Shown here in pieces: positions 44,446-52,384 of a stretch of 52,663 nt of DNA. Source of the stretch: an uncultured Clostridia bacterium (GTDB lineage: Bacteria; Bacillota; Clostridia; Christensenellales; Borkfalkiaceae); assembly GCA_944368925.1 (NCBI GenBank), contig CALVXG010000017.1, forward strand, positions 1 through 52,663, given 5' to 3'. Both the position numbers and the translations under genes were made by a program. How positions within the stretch are numbered: position 1 is the stretch's first letter; each line of letters begins with the position of its first letter. The notes beneath the pieces were generated by a model. That model ran no database searches. It worked only from the letters and a program-made list of their open reading frames with translations, and had not been told where the DNA came from.

Positions 44446-46173
44446 ATGATCAACTACAATTCGACAAAGAACAAAAGCAGACAACGCAGAAAAGTCGCCT
44501 TTTACGGCAGAGTATCTACGGAACATGAAGAGCAGTTAAATGCGCTCAGAAATCAGATGCAATGGTATGAAGAGCTTTCCCGTTCTTATCCGGAATGGGA
44601 CATCATCGAGCGGTATATGGATGAGGGGATCACTGGGACACAGACAAACAAGCGTCCTGAGTTCATGAGAATGATCGATGATGCGTTTCGCGGGAAATTT
44701 GATTTGATCGTAACGCGTGAGGTGTCGCGCTTTGCAAGGAATACGATCGATTGCCTTGAGATGACGCGAAAGTTAAGGAATAGTAAAGTAGAAGTATTTT
44801 TTGTACAGGAGGGGATTTGGACTATGGACAATGAAGGGGAAATGAATCTTACAATCAGAGCGATGGTTGCACAGGAAGAAAGCAGAAAAATGTCGGAACG
44901 CGTGAAGGCGGGGCAGGAAATCAGCCGTGCCAACGGTGTGCTATACGGTAACGGCAATGTATTGGGCTATGACAGGGTAGGCAGTACATATGTGATCAAT
45001 GAAGATCAGGCAGAAACAGTGCGAATGATTTACAATTTATATGAGTCCGGGCTTGGCATGCAGGCAATTCGGAACGAATTGATACGTGCGGGGCGTAAAG
45101 CAGGAAACGGAAAGGTTTCATGGGATACTACAAAAATTATGCGCGTTCTGAGAAATACCATCTATAAAGGAGTGATGGGATATAAAAAATCGCAGAGAAA
45201 TAATTTTTTGGATCAGAAAACCATCATCAATCGGGATGAGAGTACTTACATGTATGTAAAGGGAAATTTCGAGCCGATCATTTCGGAAGAGCAATGGGAA
45301 CATTGCAGACAAATCAGAGAGAGTCGCACAAGAGTGCGCCTTGTAGAAAAGGAAGGAGAACTCACCATCGAGAAAAAAGGGTTCCGAGTTCTTCAAGATA
45401 TTTGGTCTCAAAGGTTGCGCTGTGCCTGCGGTTCTTCCATGAGGAGAAATAAGTGGAGAAAGAGAAATGACGGAACAACGCCGGTGGGATACAGATGTTA
45501 CAGCCAGTTGAATAAGGGCGCCAATCAGGTTTCAAAGGATAATACAATAGCCTGCACGGTGCATTCGGTTTGCGGTTGGAAACTTGAACTGATGGCGGAG
45601 ATGATCTTTAAGAAGATCTTAAAGAATGAAAAGCTGTTTGATAGGGCTGTCAAAAAATTTGTTGATTCACGCCGTATCGAGGAAAATGAAATCAAGCGAA
45701 TCAAAGGTGATTTTTACAATGAGATCAAGGCGATTTCCGGAAAGGTCAATCGCCTTATCGATATGCGCATGGAGGGGGAATTATCCAAAGAAGAATATCT
45801 TGAAATGCGCGGCAAAGTGGAAGAAGAAAAGAAGCAGGCAGAACAAAGGCTTGCAGATTTTGAAAAACAGGTGGAAGGCAGAACAAATTTATCGGTTACC
45901 CAGGAAGAAGGGCGGGAATTGTTGACAAACATGATCAAGAGCGGGGCAAAGTTTGTGGAAGATTTGGTCAGTGTTTTTGTTTCAAAAATTCAGGTTGTCA
46001 GCGATACAGAATTTGTTTGGCTATTGTCATTTAACACAAATGATGATATAATGGAAGAAAATAGTTTTGATTTGTTGGTTAAATACAATGACGCTTTAGC
46101 TTTTCGCAAAAAACGCAAAGAAATGCTCCGCGAAAACCAGTGGAGTGATTTACATGTTAGAGTGTATTATTGA
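44446..46173 (+). CDS. Large serine recombinase (site-specific integrase type)
   Basis: A 575-residue large serine recombinase, the enzyme type that integrates and excises phages and mobile elements. The resolvase domain has catalytic Ser24 in AFYGRVSTEHEEQ, with REVSRFARNTIDCLE holding active-site arginines. A recombinase domain follows (GYDRVGSTYVIN; IRNELIRAGRKAGNGKVSW; LRNTIYKGVMGYKKSQ), then a zinc-ribbon (RLRCACGSSMRRNKW ... YRCYSQ) and a coiled-coil (about 435-500, EIKAISGKVNRLIDM onward). All parts are present, so it is probably intact. AAAGGAGGT precedes the ATG. It is 17 bp upstream of the large cargo gene and likely cotranscribed. Confidence 0.93.
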   Translation: MINYNSTKNKSRQRRKVAFYGRVSTEHEEQLNALRNQMQWYEELSRSYPEWDIIERYMDEGITGTQTNKRPEFMRMIDDAFRGKFDLIVTREVSRFARNTIDCLEMTRKLRNSKVEVFFVQEGIWTMDNEGEMNLTIRAMVAQEESRKMSERVKAGQEISRANGVLYGNGNVLGYDRVGSTYVINEDQAETVRMIYNLYESGLGMQAIRNELIRAGRKAGNGKVSWDTTKIMRVLRNTIYKGVMGYKKSQRNNFLDQKTIINRDESTYMYVKGNFEPIISEEQWEHCRQIRESRTRVRLVEKEGELTIEKKGFRVLQDIWSQRLRCACGSSMRRNKWRKRNDGTTPVGYRCYSQLNKGANQVSKDNTIACTVHSVCGWKLELMAEMIFKKILKNEKLFDRAVKKFVDSRRIEENEIKRIKGDFYNEIKAISGKVNRLIDMRMEGELSKEEYLEMRGKVEEEKKQAEQRLADFEKQVEGRTNLSVTQEEGRELLTNMIKSGAKFVEDLVSVFVSKIQVVSDTEFVWLLSFNTNDDIMEENSFDLLVKYNDALAFRKKRKEMLRENQWSDLHVRVYY

Positions 46174-46190
46174 TTTAATAGGGGGATTGC

Positions 46191-49100
46191 ATGGATATTA
46201 TTAATACAAAAATCTTGAAAGAAATAATGCAAACAGAGAAAAGACGGGCGGAAGAATTGCTGCCTGAACTTATTAAGAGGCTTATTGTCTCAAGTGTCAA
46301 AGATATTATTTCTGTTAGGGTTCCTGATAAAGATGATATTTGGGCGCCTGGTTTCGATGGTATTATTGAAGTCAAGGAGTCAACGTTACATGTTTCAGAT
46401 GGCATTAGTGTGTGGGAATTCGGTGCGTGTAATGAGCCGTTAACTAAAATTGAGGATGATTATGAAAAACGTACACAGAATGCGCTTGGAATTAACAAAT
46501 CGGAAGCAACTTTTTATTTGGTAATGCCAACAATATGGGCTTATAAAGATAAAACAATAACAGAGTGGGAAAACGAGCACAAAGAAGGCTGGAAGAGGGT
46601 TCACGTTATTGACGCGAGTGAAGTATGTGATTGGATAAACAGTATTCCTTCTGTATGTGCTTGGCTTTTAGAAAATTATTACGATAAGAGATTTCTTAAA
46701 CTTAAAAGTATAACAGAAGCTTTTAAAAACTTTTCAAGTAAAACGAGTCCTGCTTTGTCAAAGAATTTATTTTTACAAACTAGAGATGAAGAAAGGGGAA
46801 AACTTTATAAGCTTATCAACAAACCAATAATCAGAATTAAAGGGCAATCATTTTATGATGCTTATGGGTTTACGCTGACAGCTTTGGGGGAAGAAGTTAA
46901 TTTAAATAATACGTCAATTGTTGTATACGATATTGAAACGTTTCAAGTACTGGACAGGTTTGTAAAAAATAAATTATTTTTATTTGGTTTTCCGTGTAAT
47001 AATGATGTTAATAGCGAAAATAATAACAGGGTTATTCTATGCTTTAACAGTTTTGAAAAAAGTATTAAAGAGGATATAACAATAGGGAAGCAGAGCAAAT
47101 TAACATTTGAAAGTTCTTTAAAAGAAATGGGTGTATCTAATCATAATGCTATGCGCCTATGCAATATTACGAATAGGAATATTGTTTCATTGATTAGGCA
47201 GATCCCTGGAAGTAGTAATATGTCTCAACCAGAATGGGGGACATATTCATCATTGAGAAACATAATTCCTTTGCTTTTTATGGGGAAAATTAACAAAACT
47301 TCAGAGGAAGATAAAGAAATTGCAGCACAGTTATTGGGCGAGGATTATCAAAAATTTGAAGTTGTGGCGAAAGATTTAATGAAATTTGAAGATTCTCCAA
47401 TTAAAGAAGTTGAGGGGATCTACGCAATTGCCAATTATGAAGAGGTTTGGGAAATACTGGGGCTCAATACATCTGATGTTTATTTCAATAACCTAGTAAC
47501 AACAATTGAACAGTATATTGAAAGTTATAATGAAGAATGTAACTTTAATATGGGATTAATTAGAAATTTGGCAAATAATTTGGTTTACTTTTCGGAAGTT
47601 GGGCAAACAGATTATGATATGGTAAAATCTTTTATTGGTACGTTGTTGAGTGGAATTATTAAACGGGAGGAATGGTGCTTGTTTTTTGAACTTGCTCAAA
47701 TTTTTTCTAAAGCGGCTCCTCAAGTGGTATTACAATTCTTTGAAAATGATTTGAAGAAAGATGATAGTGTTATTCGCAAATGCTTTCAGTCTAATGGCTA
47801 TAATAATGATTATAGTAAAATTCTATGGACTCTTGAGTCTCTTATGTGGTTTGATGAAAGCAAGATTGGAGCGTGCAAAATGCTATTCAAGCTGTATTAT
47901 TATAATTTTTCTTATCGTATTTCCAATACGCCAGAGGAGAGTCTGCTAAACGAATTATGTTTATGGAATTCAAAAAGTGGACTGTCAATTGATGAAAAAA
48001 GAGCTGTGCTTTTAAAAGAAATGGAAAGGCAGACTGAGCAAATTGGTTTGTTCGCAATGAAAGTAATTACTCGAAAGACGTGTTATACATCTATTGGTGC
48101 TACAGAGACTGAGAAAGAAGAAAAGGAAATAACTAATAAGCAATATTATGATGCTCTTATAGAAATTACTGAAAAGGTTATGGGGATAATTGCCCATACT
48201 AAATCTATAAATTTATTCATTTCTTTAATAGAAAAGTATCTTGTTGTTAAACCTGAACTTTTTTCATATATGGTAAATGAAATTGATTATAGTGGATTTA
48301 ATATTAATGGGTTACAATTAGTGCGCTTCACAATTCTCAAAAAGATTGTTAATATACAGAAGAGAAATAGGGAATATGCCATTTATATTCCGTATTTGAA
48401 AAAGCTAGCAGATAAAATAAAATGTGATGATTTGCTGTTGTGTTATTTGCCATATTTTAAAAATGCGTATGAGTGTCCTGTTTTAGGTGATGAAAATGAA
48501 GATGATTATATAAGAGCGGAGGAAATAAAATTTAATTACAGAATATCTCTATATAATGAGTTAAAGCAAATATACGGCGAATCTGTTATTTTAAGGTTAA
48601 TTGATGTAATGTCTAATGACTATTATTGGGGTAATTTTATCTTTAAAATTCTGCCACAGAAAAATAATATTAAAAGTATCTTTGATAAATGTATAGAGCA
48701 AGAGAAGTATATATTATTAGGTTATTTGGCAGATAAACTCGATTATAACACAATTGCTGAATTATTACCCAGTTATCCTATTCGTTCTCAAATTGAAATG
48801 GTAAAATATATGGATAGAGAAGATATCGATGGGTTACTTACATCTGAAGAATTAGCATCGGCATATTGGAGTAAAAAAAGAATGCGTGAGTTTGATCAAA
48901 AAGTGTTTGATAATTTACTCAAGTATAATCCTTGCGGCATGCTCAATTTTTATTGTTTATCGGGGGTTAATACTGATAATATCGCAAATGTGCTTACAGT
49001 ATTGGAAAAAGTTAGGCAATTGAATGAAGATGCAATACGTGGATTTGGACAAGAATATTGTTTAGATGAATTATTAAACCAGCTTGATTCAAATTATTAT

Positions 49101-49682
49101 ACAGAAGAAATTGCGTTGATAGAAATTGATATGGTGCTAAAACATATAATTGATGGTTCAAGATATGGTATTAATAGATATTATTTTGAGAATCCAGATA
49201 AATTAAGTGAATTATTAAATAATGACAAACAGAGCTTTCAAGAGCGATATGATTTATTGTCTAATATTAATTTTTTGGACATTGCATTTGACGATTACGA
49301 AAAATTTGAAAGATTCTGTGATGGCTTAGTAAATGCTTCCAAAGATAAAAAAAGAGCGATTTGTTTTCTTGGCGAGATGTTTGGACGTTCGGCTAATATA
49401 AAAAATTTATCATTTCCACATGAGTTTATAGCTAGAATCATTGAAAAGTATAGTAATGAAGATTTGGATATTAGTGTGTTAGTTGGTAAAACGAATTCAA
49501 GTGGTGCTAGATGGGTTAATGATGGAAGCGACCAGATAGAAATTGCTAACAAATTAAAAGCTCAGGCCAAAGGTTTGGAATTAGATTATCCTAGAACAGC
49601 ACGAATATTGAGAAGGATGGCTGAAATGCATTTGAGAGATGCAAAGTACGATCGTATACATTCAGAATTAGGATGGGATTGA
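46191..49682 (+). CDS. Giant AT-rich cargo protein, nuclease-like N-terminus, candidate defence gene
   Basis: A 1163-residue protein I cannot assign to a named family. Residues about 15-170 resemble the nuclease-like start of large putative defence proteins: APGFDGIIEV (52-61), then SVWEFGACNEP (73-83), DYEKRTQNALG, a TFYLVMPTIW strand and WKRVHVIDASEVCDWI. The acid pair Asp56/Glu76 could belong to a PD-(D/E)xK-type site, but the residue two after Glu76 is Gly instead of Lys. Residues about 215-330 alternate strands and helices like a P-loop region, yet no Walker A GKT/S is present. The rest (about 400-1163) is helical, repeat-like. The DNA is far more AT-rich than all neighbours. It follows the recombinase by 17 bp. 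A defence role is inference. Confidence 0.65.
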   Translation: MDIINTKILKEIMQTEKRRAEELLPELIKRLIVSSVKDIISVRVPDKDDIWAPGFDGIIEVKESTLHVSDGISVWEFGACNEPLTKIEDDYEKRTQNALGINKSEATFYLVMPTIWAYKDKTITEWENEHKEGWKRVHVIDASEVCDWINSIPSVCAWLLENYYDKRFLKLKSITEAFKNFSSKTSPALSKNLFLQTRDEERGKLYKLINKPIIRIKGQSFYDAYGFTLTALGEEVNLNNTSIVVYDIETFQVLDRFVKNKLFLFGFPCNNDVNSENNNRVILCFNSFEKSIKEDITIGKQSKLTFESSLKEMGVSNHNAMRLCNITNRNIVSLIRQIPGSSNMSQPEWGTYSSLRNIIPLLFMGKINKTSEEDKEIAAQLLGEDYQKFEVVAKDLMKFEDSPIKEVEGIYAIANYEEVWEILGLNTSDVYFNNLVTTIEQYIESYNEECNFNMGLIRNLANNLVYFSEVGQTDYDMVKSFIGTLLSGIIKREEWCLFFELAQIFSKAAPQVVLQFFENDLKKDDSVIRKCFQSNGYNNDYSKILWTLESLMWFDESKIGACKMLFKLYYYNFSYRISNTPEESLLNELCLWNSKSGLSIDEKRAVLLKEMERQTEQIGLFAMKVITRKTCYTSIGATETEKEEKEITNKQYYDALIEITEKVMGIIAHTKSINLFISLIEKYLVVKPELFSYMVNEIDYSGFNINGLQLVRFTILKKIVNIQKRNREYAIYIPYLKKLADKIKCDDLLLCYLPYFKNAYECPVLGDENEDDYIRAEEIKFNYRISLYNELKQIYGESVILRLIDVMSNDYYWGNFIFKILPQKNNIKSIFDKCIEQEKYILLGYLADKLDYNTIAELLPSYPIRSQIEMVKYMDREDIDGLLTSEELASAYWSKKRMREFDQKVFDNLLKYNPCGMLNFYCLSGVNTDNIANVLTVLEKVRQLNEDAIRGFGQEYCLDELLNQLDSNYYTEEIALIEIDMVLKHIIDGSRYGINRYYFENPDKLSELLNNDKQSFQERYDLLSNINFLDIAFDDYEKFERFCDGLVNASKDKKRAICFLGEMFGRSANIKNLSFPHEFIARIIEKYSNEDLDISVLVGKTNSSGARWVNDGSDQIEIANKLKAQAKGLELDYPRTARILRRMAEMHLRDAKYDRIHSELGWD

Positions 49683-49724
49683 TATTGTTATCTCAAAATT
49701 GACGGTTATAATCCTATTGTAAAA

Positions 49725-49788
49725 AGAGTGGTATTTTTCTTAAAATTGGGTTCAAAAGTGGTATTTTTTGCTCTAAGAGTGGTATTTT
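49725..49788 (+). repeat. Three direct repeats AGTGGTATTTT
   Basis: The core AGTGGTATTTT occurs at about 49727, 49757 and 49778, with T-tails of 4-6. Spacing is about 30 and 21 bp. Multiple direct copies at an end are typical of IS21-type transposase binding sites. Confidence 0.75.
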
Positions 49789-49904
49789 GACCGATTTCGC
49801 GGGTGACCCTGAACCTCACTCCGTGAAACAGGCAAATATTAAACGTCCGAGGTAAACATATATAGTGGTTTAACTAAGTTGTGCCACAAGATATTGTGTT
49901 TTTA

Positions 49905-49937
49905 GGGCTTACCCCGATAATGGGGTAAGCCCTTTTT
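49905..49937 (+). terminator. Terminator inside the IS remnant
   Basis: GGGCTTACCCC (49905-49915) / GGGGTAAGCCC (49922-49932), loop GATAAT, followed by TTTTT. It ends transcription from the cargo gene, or shields the transposase gene from outside transcription. Confidence 0.88.
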
Positions 49938-49997
49938 GCATGTCAAAAACGCCTTGAAACAGGCTCGAAAAAGGGTATTTCCATATAAGTTGAACAC

Positions 49998-50026
49998 TTG
50001 ATTTTTTTCTCCGTATGTGGTATAGT
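49998..50026 (+). promoter_or_regulatory. Promoter of the istA remnant
   Basis: TTGATT (49998-50003), 17 bp, TGG-TATAGT (50021-50026, extended -10). Confidence 0.65.
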
Positions 50027-50047
50027 ATGGACAAGGATGGTGCCGAA

Positions 50048-50602
50048 ATGACTGATTATAAGTCAATACTTTTATATTATAGCAAAGGGAATACCAATAC
50101 GCAGATTGCAACGATTTGCGGCTGTTCGCGTACAACCGTCATCAAGACGATAAAAAGAGCAAAGGAGTTGAATCTGAAACTGCCTTTGCCGGCAACATTA
50201 CGGGATGCTGATCTGTATTTAATGTTATATCCAAAAAGAGGAAAGAAACAGGGGTATTATGTTCCCGATATTCACAGTATAGAAAAAGATCGCAGGAAAC
50301 GCAGTTTTTCTAAATATCGCGCATGGCAGAAATACTGCCGTGTTGCCCAAAGAGAAGGGTATAAAGCATACAGCAAATCAAGATTTTATAGTCTTTATAA
50401 TGAATATGGTTCTATGGGAGCGAGATTTCATATAAAAAGGAGCAACAATATAGGAGATATTCTGGGGTTCACTATACTTCAGAGCAGATATTCAAACGAC
50501 GCGGAATCATATGAATTTGTTCAAAAGCAGATAGACGATTGGTGTAAAGAGCGACGATTGGATAAATATAAAATCTGGAATTTGAGGGTTTCAGGGTTTT
50601 AG
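50048..50602 (+). pseudogene. IstA-like transposase, N-terminal fragment
   Basis: The 184-residue frame begins like IS21 IstA: TDYKSILLYYSKGNTNTQIA with the HTH core CGCSRTTVIKTIKRAKEL, then LPLPATLRDADLYLMLYPKR and YVPDIHSIEKDRRKR. Full IstA is about 400-500 residues with a DDE core starting near residue 130; none of that follows. After YNEYGSMGARF the sequence no longer looks like IstA and stops at 50602. ATG 50048 follows AAGGATGG. It is probably a dead remnant, although the HTH part could still bind the terminal repeats. Confidence 0.7.
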
Positions 50603-50633
50603 TGTGAATTTTTTTTAATTAGCATCAATATGG

Positions 50634-50662
50634 TTGACATAACGTGTTTGTTGTCATATAAT
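50634..50662 (+). promoter_or_regulatory. abrB-ATC hydrolase promoter
   Basis: Perfect TTGACA (50634-50639) and perfect TATAAT (50657-50662), 17-bp spacing. The -10 lies inside a large palindrome (50654-50685). Confidence 0.9.
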
Positions 50663-50685
50663 TCATACAAATATGAATTATATGA
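50654..50685. promoter_or_regulatory. 28-bp palindromic operator over the -10 box
   Basis: TCATATAATTCATA (50654-50667), spacer CAAA, TATGAATTATATGA (50672-50685): a perfect 14+4+14 inverted repeat covering the -10 box and start site. AbrB-domain proteins bind such AT-rich palindromes and commonly regulate themselves, so autorepression by the following gene is likely. Confidence 0.75.
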
Positions 50686-50700
50686 AAGGAGACAGCGGCT

Positions 50701-50925
50701 ATGGAAATTCCGAAAGGACATTATATTTTCGGTACAGTAAAAGTAGGGGAGCGCGGGCAGATCGTCATTCCGCGCGAGGCGCGCGACAAATTCGATATAA
50801 AAGCGGGAGACACGCTCATTGTGCTCGGTGACGAAAAGTGGGGGATCGCAGTGACCAAATCGGATGTGTTGCAGAAATTCGCGTCGGACGTCTTTCAGAA
50901 AATGGAGGACGGCAGCAATGAGTGA
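50701..50925 (+). CDS. AbrB/MazE/SpoVT-type DNA-binding protein
   Basis: A 74-residue swapped-hairpin DNA-binding protein. The AbrB domain occupies residues about 10-55: VKVGERGQIVIPREARDKFDIKAGD in the family layout (broken here by residue numbering: VKVGERGQIVIPREARDK at 13-30), then LIVLGDEKWGIAV. AAAGGAGA (50684-50691 region) precedes the ATG. Its stop overlaps the next gene (ATGAGTGA), so both are translated together. A single short AbrB protein upstream of an overlapping gene resembles regulator/target or antitoxin arrangements. Confidence 0.92.
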   Translation: MEIPKGHYIFGTVKVGERGQIVIPREARDKFDIKAGDTLIVLGDEKWGIAVTKSDVLQKFASDVFQKMEDGSNE

Positions 50926-51541
50926 ATTTGAAAATACGAATCTGCCTTTTCTTGAAAAAGACTGTATTGAATTTTTCGGCAAAGAGCAAGGGAAAAAGAT
51001 ATTTGGTAAAACGCTTGAAATTTACAGAGAGCTTACCCGTAAAGCCGACTACCGCAATAACGAGACAATCAAGTACCATATGACGGTAAAACTCTTTCCT
51101 GCTATGGGTTACTATAAGGCATTGCAGGCTTTTGGAATTGACGACGCTATAGAAAAGGTCAGAATGGAAATGCGCAAAGTCGCTCTCATAAACAAGCAGA
51201 ACAACGCAAAGTTTGTGCGCATGCCGTTCGTTTTTACAATGTACCGGATGGGTGTAAAAAAGCACATGGCAAAAAACTTCCCGCCCGAAGGCTGGAAAAC
51301 AGAGTGGGTTCGCTGCGACGGGAATGAAATACACTTCAATCTCTGTTCCTGCCTGTATTATGACATCTGCACAGAGAACGGTTGTCCCGAACTTTGCCAA
51401 GTATATTGCGAAAATGATAATATCGCCTTTTCCGGGCTTATGCCGAAGATACGCTTTGAAAGAGCGGGAACAATCGGCGAAGGCGCAGCTTGCTGCGATT
51501 TTCATTTTATCAACGCAAAAAAGAAAGCCGATAAGAATTGA
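50918..51541 (+). CDS. L-2-amino-thiazoline-4-carboxylate hydrolase-like protein
   Basis: A 207-residue protein of the ATC-hydrolase family, named for the bacterial enzyme that opens the thiazoline ring to give S-carbamyl-cysteine; most members lack a proven substrate. The chain is helical at first, then has a Cys-rich part with NLCSCLYYDICTENGCPELC and the motif YCENDNIAFSGL, ending with GEGAACCDFHF, a family-typical finish. GGAGG at about 50904-50908 lies within abrB. It is paired with abrB under one operator and followed by a terminator. Confidence 0.82.
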   Translation: MSEFENTNLPFLEKDCIEFFGKEQGKKIFGKTLEIYRELTRKADYRNNETIKYHMTVKLFPAMGYYKALQAFGIDDAIEKVRMEMRKVALINKQNNAKFVRMPFVFTMYRMGVKKHMAKNFPPEGWKTEWVRCDGNEIHFNLCSCLYYDICTENGCPELCQVYCENDNIAFSGLMPKIRFERAGTIGEGAACCDFHFINAKKKADKN

Positions 51542-51554
51542 ATCATATAGATTA

Positions 51555-51588
51555 TAGCGCGGGGGTAAGTAGCCTCCGCTATTTTTTG
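51555..51588 (+). terminator. Terminator after the ATC-hydrolase gene
   Basis: TAGCG-C-GGGG on the left pairs with CCTCCGCTA on the right (one bulge, one G-T pair), followed by TTTTTT (51582-51587). Confidence 0.8.
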
Positions 51589-51620
51589 CGAAAAATTTTT
51601 TGATTACCGCCGCAAAACTC

Positions 51621-51649
51621 TTGACAGGAGAGCGACATATGATTATAAT
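51621..51649 (+). promoter_or_regulatory. tetR-type gene promoter
   Basis: Perfect TTGACA (51621-51626) and perfect TATAAT (51644-51649), 17-bp spacing. Confidence 0.92.
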
Positions 51650-51681
51650 GATAATTGAATTATCGGTAATTAGATTATCAT
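51648..51681. promoter_or_regulatory. Nested palindromes, TetR operator candidate
   Basis: GATAATT-G-AATTATC (51650-51664) is a perfect 15-bp palindrome directly after the -10 box. A wider pair ATGATAAT (51648-51655) / ATTATCAT (51674-51681) surrounds it. This suits two dimer sites for the TetR-family protein encoded 12 bp downstream. Confidence 0.7.
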
Positions 51682-51692
51682 AGGAGGCAGGC

Positions 51693-52307
51693 ATGTCGGT
51701 TGCGGACAGGAGCATCGATCCTCGCATCATGGAGAGCGCGAAAGAGGAGTTTCTGCAAAAGGGATTTTTGGATGCGTCTTTGCAGGAGATCTGCAAAAAA
51801 GCGGGGGTTACGACGGGCGCGCTGTACAAGCGGTTCAAGGGCAAGGAAGAGCTTTTCTGCGCGCTGGTGGAGAGCACCGTTCAAGACCTCGAAGAGGTAG
51901 TGCGGCAAAAATCCGCCCTGCCCGCCACGCTCACGGACGAACAGCTCAAAAAGGCGTGGGACATGGACAGGGAATACATGCAGTGGTGGTTTGACTATCT
52001 CTATGACCGCTACGACGAAATGCGCCTGCTGCTCGTCTTTTCGGATGGGACGAAGTATGCGAACTTCGAGCACGAATGGGTGGAGAATATGAGCCATACT
52101 ACCTATGCGTACTACAAGGAGGCGCAGAGGCGTGGGCTGACAAAGACGGACATCTCCGAAAAGGAGATGCACGTCATGCTGTCCGCCTTTTGGACGGCGA
52201 TCTGTGAGCCGCTCATCCACGGATTTACAAAGGAGGAGGCAGGGCGCATATCCGATTTAATGTGCGGACTGTTCGACTGGTATAAAATGCTCGGTTTCGA
52301 GCGGTAA
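51693..52307 (+). CDS. TetR/AcrR family transcriptional regulator
   Basis: A 204-residue TetR-family repressor. The N-terminal HTH (about 10-55) reads IMESAKEEFLQKGFLDASLQ then CKKAGVTTGALYKRFKGKEEL, the standard TetR pattern; the C-terminal ligand domain is helical and Trp/Tyr-rich (WWFDYLYDRYDEMRLLL). AGGAGG (51682-51687) precedes ATG 51693. It heads a transcript with a downstream ABC exporter, so it probably senses a toxic compound or drug and controls export of it. Confidence 0.93.
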   Translation: MSVADRSIDPRIMESAKEEFLQKGFLDASLQEICKKAGVTTGALYKRFKGKEELFCALVESTVQDLEEVVRQKSALPATLTDEQLKKAWDMDREYMQWWFDYLYDRYDEMRLLLVFSDGTKYANFEHEWVENMSHTTYAYYKEAQRRGLTKTDISEKEMHVMLSAFWTAICEPLIHGFTKEEAGRISDLMCGLFDWYKMLGFER

Positions 52308-52309
52308 GT

Positions 52310-52362
52310 TTGCCGCCCGCAGAGGCGGCAATTCTTTCGTCATATAGTTCGCTTATGCGAAC
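52310..52362. repeat. Two hairpins between the tetR-type and ABC genes
   Basis: TTGCCGCC (52310-52317) / GGCGGCAA (52324-52331) followed by TTCTTTC, and GTTCGC (52347-52352) / GCGAAC (52357-52362). The first resembles a weak terminator, so transcription into the exporter could be reduced or regulated. Confidence 0.5.
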
Positions 52363-52384
52363 AAACAAAATAACAGGAGGCTAT

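Larger units (their letters stand above)
49718..50602 (+). mobile_element. Truncated IS21-family insertion sequence (left end plus istA remnant)
   Basis: Three direct copies of AGTGGTATTTT (within 49725-49738, 49754-49769, 49775-49788) look like the multiple terminal repeats of IS21 elements, with a possible tip TGT at 49718. They are followed by a hairpin and by the N-terminal part of an IstA-like protein. istB, the DDE core of IstA and a right end are absent, so this is a degraded copy. Only about 40 bp separate its left tip from the cargo gene stop. Confidence 0.65.

Noticed and set aside
46800-47200. P-loop NTPase domain in the giant cargo protein
   Set aside because: The strand/helix alternation is suggestive, but no GxxxxGK[S/T] motif is present, so I do not call an ATPase.
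44300-49722. CTATTGTAA shared at 44300 and 49714 as a possible att core
   Set aside because: Only 9 bp; in AT-rich DNA this is expected by chance, and large serine integrase att sites need longer symmetric flanks. Empty-site comparison in a relative would decide.
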